A stretch of 64,000 bases of DNA from CAVQOB01 sp963714325 (GTDB lineage Bacteria > Pseudomonadota > Alphaproteobacteria > Rhizobiales > Hyphomicrobiaceae). The translations under genes were made by a program, and so were the position numbers. Below are positions 44,515 through 52,636 of this stretch, piece after piece. A model generated the notes under the pieces. It saw nothing but the letters and a program-made list of their open reading frames with translations. It made no database searches and was not told where the DNA came from. Numbering within the stretch: the first letter of the stretch is position 1; every line of letters begins with the position of its first letter. The stretch lies in assembly GCA_963714325.1 (NCBI GenBank), contig CAVQOB010000003.1, positions 558,001-622,000 of the forward strand, given 5' to 3'.

Positions 44515-45252
44515 ATGTTGGCCGACGCTTTCGCCATTACATCTGAGATCGCCGTTGCGCCAACGTCTGCATCTCCTGCAGTCGCTAGGTCACGCGTCCC
44601 GCGGGACGGCAATATGCTTGCCGATAGTCTGTCCATTGGCACACTCCGCATCATCGAAGCGCGCGAGCATCTCTTCCTTGAGGGCGACAAGGCAACACAT
44701 GTTTATCGCGTCGAATCGGGCCATGTCTGTATTTATCGGATGGTTGCAGATGGTCGTCGCCAGGTTCTCGACTTTGCCTATCCAGGCGATATGATCGGCC
44801 TCGGCGTCGGTTTACGGCACGCCAACAACGCGCAGGCGACGGCCAAGACGCGGTTGCGCTGCCTGCCCATCAATGTGCTCCATGACGTCGTGCGGCGGGA
44901 TGGTCGGCTGGGCCTGAAACTCTGCGAAGCCCTGTCACAAGAACTCCAGGCGGCCCGTGAACTGTTGTTTGCCGTCAGTCAGCGGACGGCCGCCGAACGC
45001 GTCGCCGGTTTTCTGACGGCACTGGTGCGTCGTAACGAGAGACACCGCGAACCGTCGCACGAATTGGTGCTGCCGATGACCCGTGCTGATATCGCGGATT
45101 TCCTCGGACTGACCATCGAGACCGTGAGCCGAACCTTCACAAAGTTCCGCAACGACGGCCTGATTGATCTTGAGCAATGCATACTCGTTACCATTCTCGA
45201 TCTTGCAGGCTTGGAGGCTGTGGCTAGTGGCGCCAGCGGCAGCCAAAACTGA
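44515..45252 (+). CDS. CRP/FNR-family regulator, FixK/Dnr-like
   Basis: The 245-aa product has a cNMP-type beta barrel (about 38-150: ILDFAYPGDMIGLGVGL-like segment LDFAYPGDMIGLGVGLRHAN), a long dimer helix (LCEALSQELQAARELLF) and a C-terminal HTH. The recognition helix IADFLGLTIETVSRTFTKFR has the E-x-x-S-R signature that reads TTGAT. The N-terminal Cys cluster of FNR is missing, so oxygen is not sensed through a 4Fe-4S cluster of the FNR kind; FixK or Dnr-like behaviour is more likely. It is the obvious candidate to act on the boxes listed here. Confidence 0.92.
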   Translation: MLADAFAITSEIAVAPTSASPAVARSRVPRDGNMLADSLSIGTLRIIEAREHLFLEGDKATHVYRVESGHVCIYRMVADGRRQVLDFAYPGDMIGLGVGLRHANNAQATAKTRLRCLPINVLHDVVRRDGRLGLKLCEALSQELQAARELLFAVSQRTAAERVAGFLTALVRRNERHREPSHELVLPMTRADIADFLGLTIETVSRTFTKFRNDGLIDLEQCILVTILDLAGLEAVASGASGSQN

Positions 45253-45439
45253 ATCCCCCCTTGGTCCGGGCAGTCTCCTCTTCCCGAGCACGCGGACCAG
45301 ACCCATCGGCGCGGTTGCTCGCCAATGAGGCTCGCCCCGATTCTCGCGGGATTGAGTAGCTTCTGCCGATGGGAATGTCGGAACGGGCCCGGTGACAAGC
45401 CCTATTCGCCAAAGACACCAACCCAGCTGAGTTGATGAC

Positions 45440-46276
45440 ATGACTTACAAAACCATTCTTCTCCATCTCAACGACCACCGTCGCGTCGCGAACCTCGTTG
45501 ATACCGCGACCTTTCTGGCGAGTCGTGAGCAAGCGCACTTGATCGGGCTATTCGTCATGCCACCTGTCAAAGTATTCGGCAGTACTGGTTACGGCACCGG
45601 TCTTATCAAGGGATATCTCCAGGCGATTCGCGCGGAAGCTGAGAAGATCCGCGATGCTTTTGAGGCTGCGTGTCGCGGACGTTCGTTTGCGAGCGAGTGG
45701 CGGGTGATCGACACGGACTACCGTAGTGTTGCTGACGCGGTGATTGATCGTGGTCGCGCGGTCGATTTGATCATCGCTAGCCAGCGTGATCCCGAGGCCA
45801 ATCTCGGTCTCATGATCGATGAGCCTGAGCGCCTGGCGATCGAGAGCGGGCGTCCGGTTCTTCTCGTGCCGTATGCCGGGACGTTTGCAACGATTGGTAA
45901 GCGCGTGCTCGTTGCGTGGAACGGTCGGCGGGAGGCCAGCCGGGCGACGTTCGATGCTTTGCCATTTCTCAAGACTGCTGACCGTGTCCGAATCCTGTGG
46001 ATCAATCCGCAGGATGAGCTCCACCCTGTGGGTGACCTGCCGACAGCGGAGATTGCCGCTGCCCTCGCCCGCCATGGCGTCAAATGCGAAGCGGTCGCGA
46101 CCGTCGCGCGCGACCTTGATGTCGCGAATACGCTGTTGTCCAGCGCTGCGGACGATAGCGCCGATCTTATGGTAATGGGGGCCTACGGGCATTCGCGTAT
46201 TCGCGAATTCGTGCTCGGTGGTGCAACTCGGGATATTCTCGCGCACATGACTGTGCCCGTCTTGATGTCGCATTGA
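45440..46276 (+). CDS. Universal stress protein, two tandem UspA domains (278 aa)
   Basis: Starts MTYKTILLHLNDHRRVANLV. Domain 2 begins VLVAWNGRREASRATFDALP and ends with MGAYGHSRIREFVLGGATRD, the G-x2-G-x9-G ATP motif, and MTVPVLMSH. It closely resembles the next gene and, more distantly, the product of 39213-40058. The start is the ATG at 45440 after the FixK-like regulator gene and a 187-bp gap. Probably a stress-survival ATP-binding protein of the cytoplasm. Confidence 0.93.
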   Translation: MTYKTILLHLNDHRRVANLVDTATFLASREQAHLIGLFVMPPVKVFGSTGYGTGLIKGYLQAIRAEAEKIRDAFEAACRGRSFASEWRVIDTDYRSVADAVIDRGRAVDLIIASQRDPEANLGLMIDEPERLAIESGRPVLLVPYAGTFATIGKRVLVAWNGRREASRATFDALPFLKTADRVRILWINPQDELHPVGDLPTAEIAAALARHGVKCEAVATVARDLDVANTLLSSAADDSADLMVMGAYGHSRIREFVLGGATRDILAHMTVPVLMSH

Positions 46277-46319
46277 GGCGACTAGATTGAATAACAGTCT
46301 CGCCAGAAAGGACCGCGCC

Positions 46320-47159
46320 ATGGCCTACAAAACCATCCTGGTTCACCTCCATGACCCAGATCGCGCCCATCACATCCTCGAAGCCGCCGTCCCGCTCGCG
46401 CGAGACTTCAATGCCCATCTCATAGGCCTTGCTGTCATGCCGCCGTTCGTGACAATTCCAGCCGGTGACGGTGCTGGCGTCAGTATCACGATTGATGAAC
46501 ATCGCCTTGCCTATCGGCGCGATCTGCAAACTCTGAAGCAGACGTTTGAGACGGACACAAAAGGGCAAGCGTTTGTGGCGGAATGGCGCGAGGACGATGC
46601 GCAATTCGGTACAGTCCCAGGTATCGTCATCGAGCATGGGTGCGCAGCCGACCTCATTGTCGCCAGTCAGAAGAACCCCGACTGGGCCCACTCTAGTCTG
46701 ATGGAGGCGCCGGAGCGCCTTGGCATGGAAAGTGGCCGTCCGGTACTCCTGATCCCGAATAATGGCAATTTCCGTCTGCCGCCGAAGCGCGTAACTATTG
46801 CCTGGAACGGCCGGCGTGAGGCAACTCGCGCCGCGTTCGACGCGTTACCGTTCTTGAAGCGCGCTGGCGCCGTCAGCGTCCTCTCCGTTAATCCGGACCA
46901 TTCTCAATACTCCGGTGACCTTCCTGGTGTTGAAATTTGTGCGAGCCTCGCGCGGCATGGCGTGAAATGCGAAGCATCGCAAGGAGGCGCCATTGCACCC
47001 GATGTCGGTGCTGAACTTCAGCGGCTGGCGAAGGCGTTCGGCTCAGATCTTCTGGTGATGGGCTGCTATGGCCATTCCCGTCTTCGAGAATTTATTCTTG
47101 GCGGTGCGTCGCGAGATGTGCTGGGTCAAATGACCATGCCAGTCCTGATGTCTCATTAA
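46320..47159 (+). CDS. Universal stress protein, two tandem UspA domains (279 aa)
   Basis: Starts MAYKTILVHLHDPDRAHHIL after AAAGGACC. Domain 2 starts VTIAWNGRREATRAAFDALP and holds the ATP motif MGCYGHSRLREFILGGASRD. It shows the same order and many identical segments as the preceding Usp (AWNGRREA, DALPFLK, SLARHGVKCEA), so it is a tandem duplicate, 43 bp downstream and surely in one operon. Confidence 0.93.
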   Translation: MAYKTILVHLHDPDRAHHILEAAVPLARDFNAHLIGLAVMPPFVTIPAGDGAGVSITIDEHRLAYRRDLQTLKQTFETDTKGQAFVAEWREDDAQFGTVPGIVIEHGCAADLIVASQKNPDWAHSSLMEAPERLGMESGRPVLLIPNNGNFRLPPKRVTIAWNGRREATRAAFDALPFLKRAGAVSVLSVNPDHSQYSGDLPGVEICASLARHGVKCEASQGGAIAPDVGAELQRLAKAFGSDLLVMGCYGHSRLREFILGGASRDVLGQMTMPVLMSH

Positions 47160-47181
47160 ATTGCGGCCGGAGAATGCGATC

Positions 47182-47553
47182 ATGGCGCTCAAGCGAATCC
47201 GCCTGGAACTAGCCCGCGACAAGCAGTATCCGAACGGCAGTCGCAAGCATGGCTACGACTTCGCCGCGCCGTTAAATGACGCGGGTGAACTTGTTCCCGA
47301 GGAATGGCGCAAAGAGCGCAATCGCTGCCGCGTACGCCGGTTCTGTGAGGGCCAACCTGATGAGGTCGGTCGGCTTGTCCATCGACGGGGCGGCAGTTGG
47401 GCGTTTGATTACAATCCAGCGACCGACACTGATGATGAGCCGGGGTTCAAATTTGACCGCCACCACTTTGTTCCCGGCGAGTATGTATCCATCACAGAGC
47501 ATGACGGTGCGCAACGGACGTTCCGTGTGGCCAGTGTACTCGATCTGGATTGA
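47182..47553 (+). CDS. Small hypothetical protein downstream of Usp genes (123 aa)
   Basis: The product starts MALKRIRLELARDKQYPNGS and is rich in charged and aromatic residues, with RHGYDFAAPLNDAG-like and FKFDRHHFVPGEYVSITEHD segments, then a beta-rich end RTFRVASVLDLD. There is no signal peptide or membrane segment. GGAG stands 9 nt before ATG 47182, 22 bp after the Usp stop, so it is part of the Usp operon. Such proteins are found beside Usp genes in Hyphomicrobiales as far as I recall; function unknown. Confidence 0.72.
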   Translation: MALKRIRLELARDKQYPNGSRKHGYDFAAPLNDAGELVPEEWRKERNRCRVRRFCEGQPDEVGRLVHRRGGSWAFDYNPATDTDDEPGFKFDRHHFVPGEYVSITEHDGAQRTFRVASVLDLD

Positions 47554-47776
47554 CTGGATTGGGTAGCGAGTGTCCGCTTGCTCCCATCCCAGCCATCCCA
47601 GCCACACATTCTGATGAATTGTTGCAGGCTGACAGGATGCGCCGATGGCTCTGCGCAATCAGCTGGCAATGCCATTACTATCAAAAGAGAAGGCCAACGC
47701 GGCGGTTCGCGCGTTGGTTATTTTTGTGATTGACGACATCCAGATGCCAATTGATTTATGCGCCGCTACGGCGCAC

Positions 47777-47983
47777 TCACGTGGTTTTGCGCCCACATGT
47801 GCTGACCCCGAGCGCTGTATAAGCGGGGCAAATGCCGAAAACCGCTGTCGCCAGAGGGATCAAGCCGACCCACGCCCACATTTGCGGGACATAACCGGGG
47901 ATATAGCCAGTCGCCAACGCGAGTAGCGCGACACCAATAACAAATCGTGCGGTGCGGTCAATAGTACCGATGTTCGTGGTCAT
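47777..47983 (-). CDS. DUF2892 (YgaP-like) inner-membrane protein (68 aa)
   Basis: The product starts MTTNIGTIDRTARFVIGVAL, the DUF2892 signature (N-x-G-x-x-DR-x-x-R), and has two short membrane helices (VIGVALLALATGYIPG and AWVGLIPLATAVFGICPAY) ending with CPAYTALGVSTCG. An AGGAGG lies 5 nt before ATG 47983, which decides the start. DUF2892 domains are linked to sulfur or rhodanese proteins; alone the role is unclear. It overlaps nothing but is close to the end of the convergent-side nuclease-fusion gene on the same strand. Confidence 0.9.
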   Translation of the reverse strand: MTTNIGTIDRTARFVIGVALLALATGYIPGYVPQMWAWVGLIPLATAVFGICPAYTALGVSTCGRKTT

Positions 47984-48104
47984 GGTGTCCTCCTGAGAGT
48001 GAAGAGTGCGTGCGGCGACCTCGCCGGGACCGCTAACGTGATTGAACCAGATAGCGGCCCCGTTTTCATGGCAACAGTGTTTCAAATTGTACATTCGTGT
48101 AAGG

Positions 48105-50201
48105 CTACTGTCGTCCTTCCGAGACGAGGTCAATTGCGGTTGCAACCTTCCTCAAGGCCTGCTTCAGTTCATTTTTCTGTGACGGATCGAGGTGCTTCAC
48201 CGCAACCTTTGTCGACAGCGCTATGCCATTCTCGCCATCGACCAATTGCTGATCGATCATCAGGCGCAAAAAGCACCGATGCGCTCCAATCAACTCTTCG
48301 ATATCTCTCGCCGCAGCCAGCCCGGCATCCACGGCGGAGTGCCATCGGCTCGGTGTTCCACGAACTCTCGTGCCCTGCTGGATCGCGAACACGCGTGCTG
48401 CTGTCATGATCGGGAATAGGCCATGTTTCTTGAGATCAATGCGGCCAGTGGCGTCGGCCTTGATGCCGCCGAAGATCCCAACCGGCGACTGCCATCGTGA
48501 CGCCATCAGCGCCAACTGCATTTGAAAATCCCGGGCATTCCGAGCATTGACATACGCATGATCAAGCACCGCGTCACCGAGGTGCTGGTCGCCATGCACC
48601 ACAGTGCCGTCAAAGAAGATATCGACATTGAGCAGGTCCTCGGGCCGCTGGTGATTGATCCAGCCCCCAATCCGATCCCGCCATGTAGCAATGCTGCCGC
48701 GCCAAGCGGAATTGTTGGCCATGACGCCCCCCCTGCAGAGGGGCACGCCAATCACATCAAGTATCCGATTCATTTGCGCCGCCATGTCAGCGAACCACCG
48801 GTCCTCGACGCCGTCGGGTGCCCCCGTAGCAAACACGAATGCGTTGTCCTGATCTGCAGCCAGCAGGCATTCTCCCCGTCCCGCTGATCCAAGAACCAGA
48901 ACCGCATAGTCGACAGGCGGCGGCCCCTTGCCATCCGCGACCATCGCCTGCTCAGCCAATTCAGCAGCCCGCCGCGTCAAAGCACACACTTCTGAACTGA
49001 TGACAGCCGTGAGTGTCGATGGATCAATATCCTCGTTGACTAGGCTCCGCGTCATCATTGGGAGTTGCGCCCAGGCCTGCGCCAGTGCCGTTTCACTCGC
49101 GGCCATGTCGATGTCGTCACCGAGTACGATGGCCGCAGAAGCGCTATATTGCAGCAGGTTGCGCGTCGTCACCACGCCAGTGATGTCGCCGGCACTGTTT
49201 GTGACGGCCAAATGTCGGATGCCGAGGCGTCCAAGTCTCCCGATGGCGCGATATACGAAATCGTCTTCACGCACCGTCTGCAGGGGATGCGACATAAAGT
49301 CTACAACGGATTTGTGTACAAACTGTTCGCCATGCCGATCAACCGCGCGCAGCAAATCGCGCTCCGTCACAATACCGGCCACGCCATCTGCGCGCCGCAC
49401 AAGGACTGAGCTGATCTTGCTTTCCAACAAGAGTTTGAGCGCACTTCTTATCGACGCCGATGGGTCGCACCACTGGGCTGGCGACGACATCAGATCGGCA
49501 ACTCGGTGGCGATAGGGAAAACTGTCAATTCTTTGGAGCGGCACGCGCCTGTCGGCTGCGACCGGAAGGAACATGGCTCTGCGGCCGAGACTGGCTTGCC
49601 GCTCCGATAGATTTCTAACGGCCGTATCCGCTTCACCGAGCGTTCGAATCCCGTTCCTGCGCAGCAGCGGCAGGAGTGCCGCAAAAATCAGCGCTGCAGC
49701 CCGTGCGTCGCCCATCGCCGTGTGGCGGTCCTTGATGACCACCCCAAGGGCCGCCGCAATGCTGTCGAGATCGTACTGGGCGAGCGACGGCAATGCGACT
49801 TCGGCGAGTAAGCGAACATCGAGTGATCGGGCCACGGACCAGCGTCGGTCGCTGATCTCAAACTCTCGCTGCAGAATTATGAGATCATACCCGATGGTAT
49901 GGCCGATAATGACCAATCCACCAAGAAACGCCACCAGATCATCTGCGATGTCGCGAAATGCTGGTGCCGATGCGACAGCGGCATCACTCAATCCATGCAC
50001 TGCGGTCGTTGCGGTCGGAATCGGTATGCCAGGATTGACCAAACGCTCGAAGGCCTGTTCAGCCAAGACATGGGTACCTTCCACGCGGAGCGCACCAATC
50101 TGGATGACCCGCGCCCTGCGAGCATCCAGCCCAGTCGTCTCCGTATCAAGCACGACACCGCGCAATGCTGCCAACGGTGTCGATGCATGCTGATCCGTCA
50201 T
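48105..50201 (-). CDS. Fusion of DEDDh exonuclease, CBS pair and DUF294 nucleotidyltransferase
   Basis: The 698-aa product has a DnaQ-like exonuclease (10-180) with Asp19 and Glu21 in VVLDTETTGLD, the Asp in IGHTIGYDLIIL and the HTAMGDA end, so all DEDDh residues are present. A CBS pair (about 230-355: VADLMSSPAQWCDPSASIRS, VVDFMSHPLQTVREDDFVYR) follows, then the DUF294 nucleotidyltransferase with LVLGSAGRGECLLAADQDNA, and its C-terminal helical domain. CBS-DUF294 proteins are common; the exonuclease in front is a less frequent arrangement. Possible roles are nucleotide signalling or RNA end processing; none is shown. Confidence 0.9.
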   Translation of the reverse strand: MTDQHASTPLAALRGVVLDTETTGLDARRARVIQIGALRVEGTHVLAEQAFERLVNPGIPIPTATTAVHGLSDAAVASAPAFRDIADDLVAFLGGLVIIGHTIGYDLIILQREFEISDRRWSVARSLDVRLLAEVALPSLAQYDLDSIAAALGVVIKDRHTAMGDARAAALIFAALLPLLRRNGIRTLGEADTAVRNLSERQASLGRRAMFLPVAADRRVPLQRIDSFPYRHRVADLMSSPAQWCDPSASIRSALKLLLESKISSVLVRRADGVAGIVTERDLLRAVDRHGEQFVHKSVVDFMSHPLQTVREDDFVYRAIGRLGRLGIRHLAVTNSAGDITGVVTTRNLLQYSASAAIVLGDDIDMAASETALAQAWAQLPMMTRSLVNEDIDPSTLTAVISSEVCALTRRAAELAEQAMVADGKGPPPVDYAVLVLGSAGRGECLLAADQDNAFVFATGAPDGVEDRWFADMAAQMNRILDVIGVPLCRGGVMANNSAWRGSIATWRDRIGGWINHQRPEDLLNVDIFFDGTVVHGDQHLGDAVLDHAYVNARNARDFQMQLALMASRWQSPVGIFGGIKADATGRIDLKKHGLFPIMTAARVFAIQQGTRVRGTPSRWHSAVDAGLAAARDIEELIGAHRCFLRLMIDQQLVDGENGIALSTKVAVKHLDPSQKNELKQALRKVATAIDLVSEGRQ

Positions 50202-50631
50202 CGTTACACTGTGCCCAAAAACTCATCACAACAGTCGTTTCAAACGATGCGCACTGTCCGATAGGGGCAGTCTGCCAGTATCGCCCAAAATGTCTATCGC
50301 ACGGCGGGTCGCGTTTGCGACTGGCACACCAATCCCCTCTGTAATGGTTGATTTCAGCAGGACTTGTGCATGCTGAGCCATTGCTCGGCGGCGCAAGCAT
50401 GCACCCAGAGAGTTGGCGACGCCGTTTGGATCTCTAAATCGGTGCCGCCAAATCAGGAATGCACCGATCTTGGCTATGCGAGGAGCCTCGCGACATATTT
50501 TGGCAAGGCCGAAGCGTTCGAGTGACTGTTGATCAAGCGGCACCTGGGATAGACATCCACGCCGTGTCGCTAACAGTTCTAGTCAACAGCGGGCACAGCG
50601 GGGGTCAGGCAAAATATGCGTCGCAATAGCG
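50202..50631. other. Intergenic stretch with one doubtful frame
   Basis: A minus-strand frame (50226-50543, 105 codons from GTG) reads somewhat protein-like (SLERFGLAKICREAPRIAKI) but has no ribosome-binding site and no family I know; I do not call it. TTGATCAA at 50528-50535 lacks the 4-nt spacer of an FNR box. The promoter of the exonuclease-fusion gene must be here. Confidence 0.35.
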
Positions 50632-51279
50632 TCAGCGAACGACGATCCGATCATCGACCGTGATTACGCCTGGCGCCGACCATACCGTGCGCTCGATGCT
50701 CTCCCGCTCGTTCCAGTCATGGACCTCGCCTTCTAGTGTAACCTTGCCACCGGCAACATTGATCCGGATCTTGCCTGCTTCGATTTCCGCATTGCGCTTC
50801 AAAGCGTTCTCAATGCGTTGTCGGACATCAGCGACTGCGAGACGCGGCTTGATCTCGACGATGTTCGAAATCCCAGTCACGCCGGACAGCTTGCGAACAC
50901 TCCGCTCAATCTCGCCTTTCTGAAAATACCAATCGACCTCGCCGGTCAGCGTGATCCAACCTTGTTCGACTTTGATTTGGATCTTGTCTACGGGCACCAG
51001 TGCTTGCCATGCTAAAATATCTCGCGCACGTCTCGCGATTTGGTCATCGGCCGTTTGCTTGGTGCCGGGATAGCGAATGGTAATCTCTTCCGCGATTCCC
51101 TTGACACCTTTGACGCGCCGTACAGCCCTTTCGACGGCTAGTTTTTCGGCATAGCTCGTCAAATGACCCGATAGTGTCACGATGCCCTTATCGACGGAGA
51201 CGCCGATGTGTGCGGCATCAATGCTTGGTTCCCACTCAAGTTCATCGAGAATGGTCTTCTGGAGTGAAAGATCGCTCAT
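50632..51279 (-). CDS. Protein with three BON domains (215 aa)
   Basis: Three successive BON repeats can be seen: residues about 5-72 (KTILDELEWEPSIDAAHIGV then GIVTLSGHLTSYAEKLAVER), about 80-145 (ILAWQALVPVDKIQIKVEQG, WITLTGEVDWYFQKGEIERS) and about 150-215 (QRIENALKRNAEIEAGKIRI, GKVTLEGEVHDWNERESIER). There is no signal peptide, so it is probably cytoplasmic, unlike OsmY. BON domains bind phospholipids or large molecules. AAGGAAC precedes ATG 51279. Two FNR-type boxes lie in the divergent upstream region. Confidence 0.92.
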   Translation of the reverse strand: MSDLSLQKTILDELEWEPSIDAAHIGVSVDKGIVTLSGHLTSYAEKLAVERAVRRVKGVKGIAEEITIRYPGTKQTADDQIARRARDILAWQALVPVDKIQIKVEQGWITLTGEVDWYFQKGEIERSVRKLSGVTGISNIVEIKPRLAVADVRQRIENALKRNAEIEAGKIRINVAGGKVTLEGEVHDWNERESIERTVWSAPGVITVDDRIVVR

Positions 51280-51382
51280 GGCTTGTTCCTTTTTTTGTGA
51301 GTGTGCATTGACAGCGCACACGCTGACACAAGAGTATCGTGCGCATTGTGCAAATCAATTGCGCCTTGAATGATGCGATGCC

Positions 51383-51396
51383 TTGCGTCAGATCAA
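51383..51396. promoter_or_regulatory. FNR/FixK-type box upstream of the BON gene
   Basis: TTGCGTCAGATCAA has a perfect right half and differs in two positions of the left half from TTGAT-N4-ATCAA. The centre is about 110 nt upstream of ATG 51279 (minus strand) and about 104 nt upstream of ATG 51493. Confidence 0.5.
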
Positions 51397-51420
51397 TCTG
51401 CGCAAAAAATGATGTTCGGC

Positions 51421-51434
51421 TTGATTGGAATCAA
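51421..51434. promoter_or_regulatory. Perfect FNR/FixK box upstream of the host-attachment gene
   Basis: TTGATTGGAATCAA is a full match to TTGAT-N4-ATCAA. The centre is 65 nt before ATG 51493, which would put a class II start site about 24 nt before the ATG. Confidence 0.8.
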
Positions 51435-51492
51435 GCGCACCGGGGCAGAGCTGCGAGAGACTGAGAACGAGCAGAACTCACGAGGATCAACC

Positions 51493-51942
51493 ATGAAAAC
51501 GCAGCGAACCTGGATCGTCATTGCCGACGGAGGACGTGCCCGCGTCCTTCTCAGCACAGGCAGATCGCATCCACTGATGGATGTGCCGGATCTGTCGTTC
51601 AAGACAGATTTGCCGATGACGCACGACATTGGTGATGGCCGTCCCGGCCGCGGCCACGAGTCCCATGGCGTGACCCGTCATGCCTATGAATCCCGGAGCG
51701 ACTCCCACACCGTACTTAAGGAGACGTTTGTAAGGTGCGTTGTTGACGCAATAGCGCGCGAATACGCGGCGGCGGAGTTTGACCGGCTGGTCATCATTGC
51801 GCCACCTACAGTCCTTGGCGTCATGCGGCGGGTTTTGCCTGCGGCATTGCGCGAGGTCCTGATTGGCGATGTCGCAAAAGACCTGACGAAAACGCTCAAT
51901 GAGAAAATTCGCGAGCATCTGCCGGACGATCTGCGGGTTTAG
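51493..51942 (+). CDS. Host-attachment-type protein (PF10116-like, 149 aa)
   Basis: The product starts MKTQRTWIVIADGGRARVLL, the usual opening of this family (WIVIADGGRAR), has the spacer DGRPGRGHESHGVTRHAYE, and a C-terminal half with FDRLVIIAPPTVLGVMRRVL and GDVAKDLTKTLNEKIREHLP. The family name comes from an Agrobacterium attachment gene, but the fold resembles release-factor/Pelota-like domains and many members occur in stress operons. GAGGATC precedes the ATG and a perfect FNR/FixK box lies 59 nt upstream. Confidence 0.9.
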   Translation: MKTQRTWIVIADGGRARVLLSTGRSHPLMDVPDLSFKTDLPMTHDIGDGRPGRGHESHGVTRHAYESRSDSHTVLKETFVRCVVDAIAREYAAAEFDRLVIIAPPTVLGVMRRVLPAALREVLIGDVAKDLTKTLNEKIREHLPDDLRV

Positions 51943-52042
51943 GGGCCACCGTACTAAGAAACTCCGTGCTCCGACAACACTCGGAGTTGCGCGGTGGGCA
52001 ATCGTGCATACGTCAACCAACTTCCGGGCACCATGATGTCGG

Positions 52043-52056
52043 TTGATTCCGGTCAA
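52043..52056 (+). promoter_or_regulatory. FNR/FixK-type box upstream of the phasin pseudogene
   Basis: TTGATTCCGGTCAA matches TTGAT-N4-ATCAA with one mismatch in the right half. It lies 76 nt before the broken phasin gene; the Hsp20 gene is the next intact gene downstream and could be read from the same promoter. Confidence 0.5.
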
Positions 52057-52132
52057 TGCTTCGACAGTGACGTTGTGCGAGATAATCAGAACCATGACGC
52101 AAGGGCTGCGGGACACTGCAGGAGGTAGGCAC

Positions 52133-52591
52133 ATGGTGAGGAATGGTTTAATCGCAGTTCCGGCAAGTCGTGGGTCGGTCGATCAATTCCAATTCTGGCC
52201 CAATCCGGACAACGGTCTATGGATCCCCGATATTAGCTCCATGCAAGCCTACTCGCGGGGTTATGTCGAGGCGATGACTGCGCTGAACGGCGAGTAGTTC
52301 GCCCTCGTCAATCGTCGGCTAAAGGAGGACATTTCTCTGTCGCAAAGCGTCGCTGCGTGCAAAGCGCCGGACGAGGCGGTGAAGGTCTACGCGTCGTTCA
52401 TCCGTAAGACTTTGGCTGATTACTAAGCTGAGGCGGTAGAATTTACTAAACGTTTTGGCGTTGCAGCGCATCGAATCTGTCAAGCGATGGGCGCGGAAGT
52501 GGGTCACTCAGCGAAGAAGAAGGTGTCGAACCACGAATTGAGACGCGCGGCGGCAGATCTCGTCCTGTTTTTCAGTCGTCAATTGGCATGA
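52133..52591 (+). pseudogene. Phasin-like gene with two in-frame stop codons
   Basis: GGAGGT precedes ATG 52133 with a 6-nt spacer. The frame MVRNGLIAVPASRGSVDQFQ... reaches ALNGE, then TAG (52295) where phasins have Trp, then FALVNRRLKEDISLSQSVAA and APDEAVKVYASFIRKTLADY, then TAA (52424) where Gln is expected, then AEAVEFTKRFGVAAHRICQA and a normal stop. All 152 codons stay in one frame, so only two nonsense changes disable it. The pattern (RRLKED, AACK-x-P-x-x, VYASF, DYxAE) is that of phasin_2 proteins, which coat polyhydroxyalkanoate granules. The first 54 codons could still be translated. Confidence 0.75.
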
Positions 52592-52636
52592 GTGTTTCTT
52601 TTCTCAAGCTCGTGCCACAACCCCAGGGAGCGTAAA

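Noticed and set aside
50528..50535. TTGATCAA as an FNR/FixK site
   Set aside because: The two half sites are joined without the 4-nt spacer that FNR-family dimers need.
50226..50543. 105-codon minus-strand frame between the exonuclease fusion and the BON gene
   Set aside because: It starts with GTG, has no ribosome-binding site and no recognised family; kept only as a remark in the intergenic entry.
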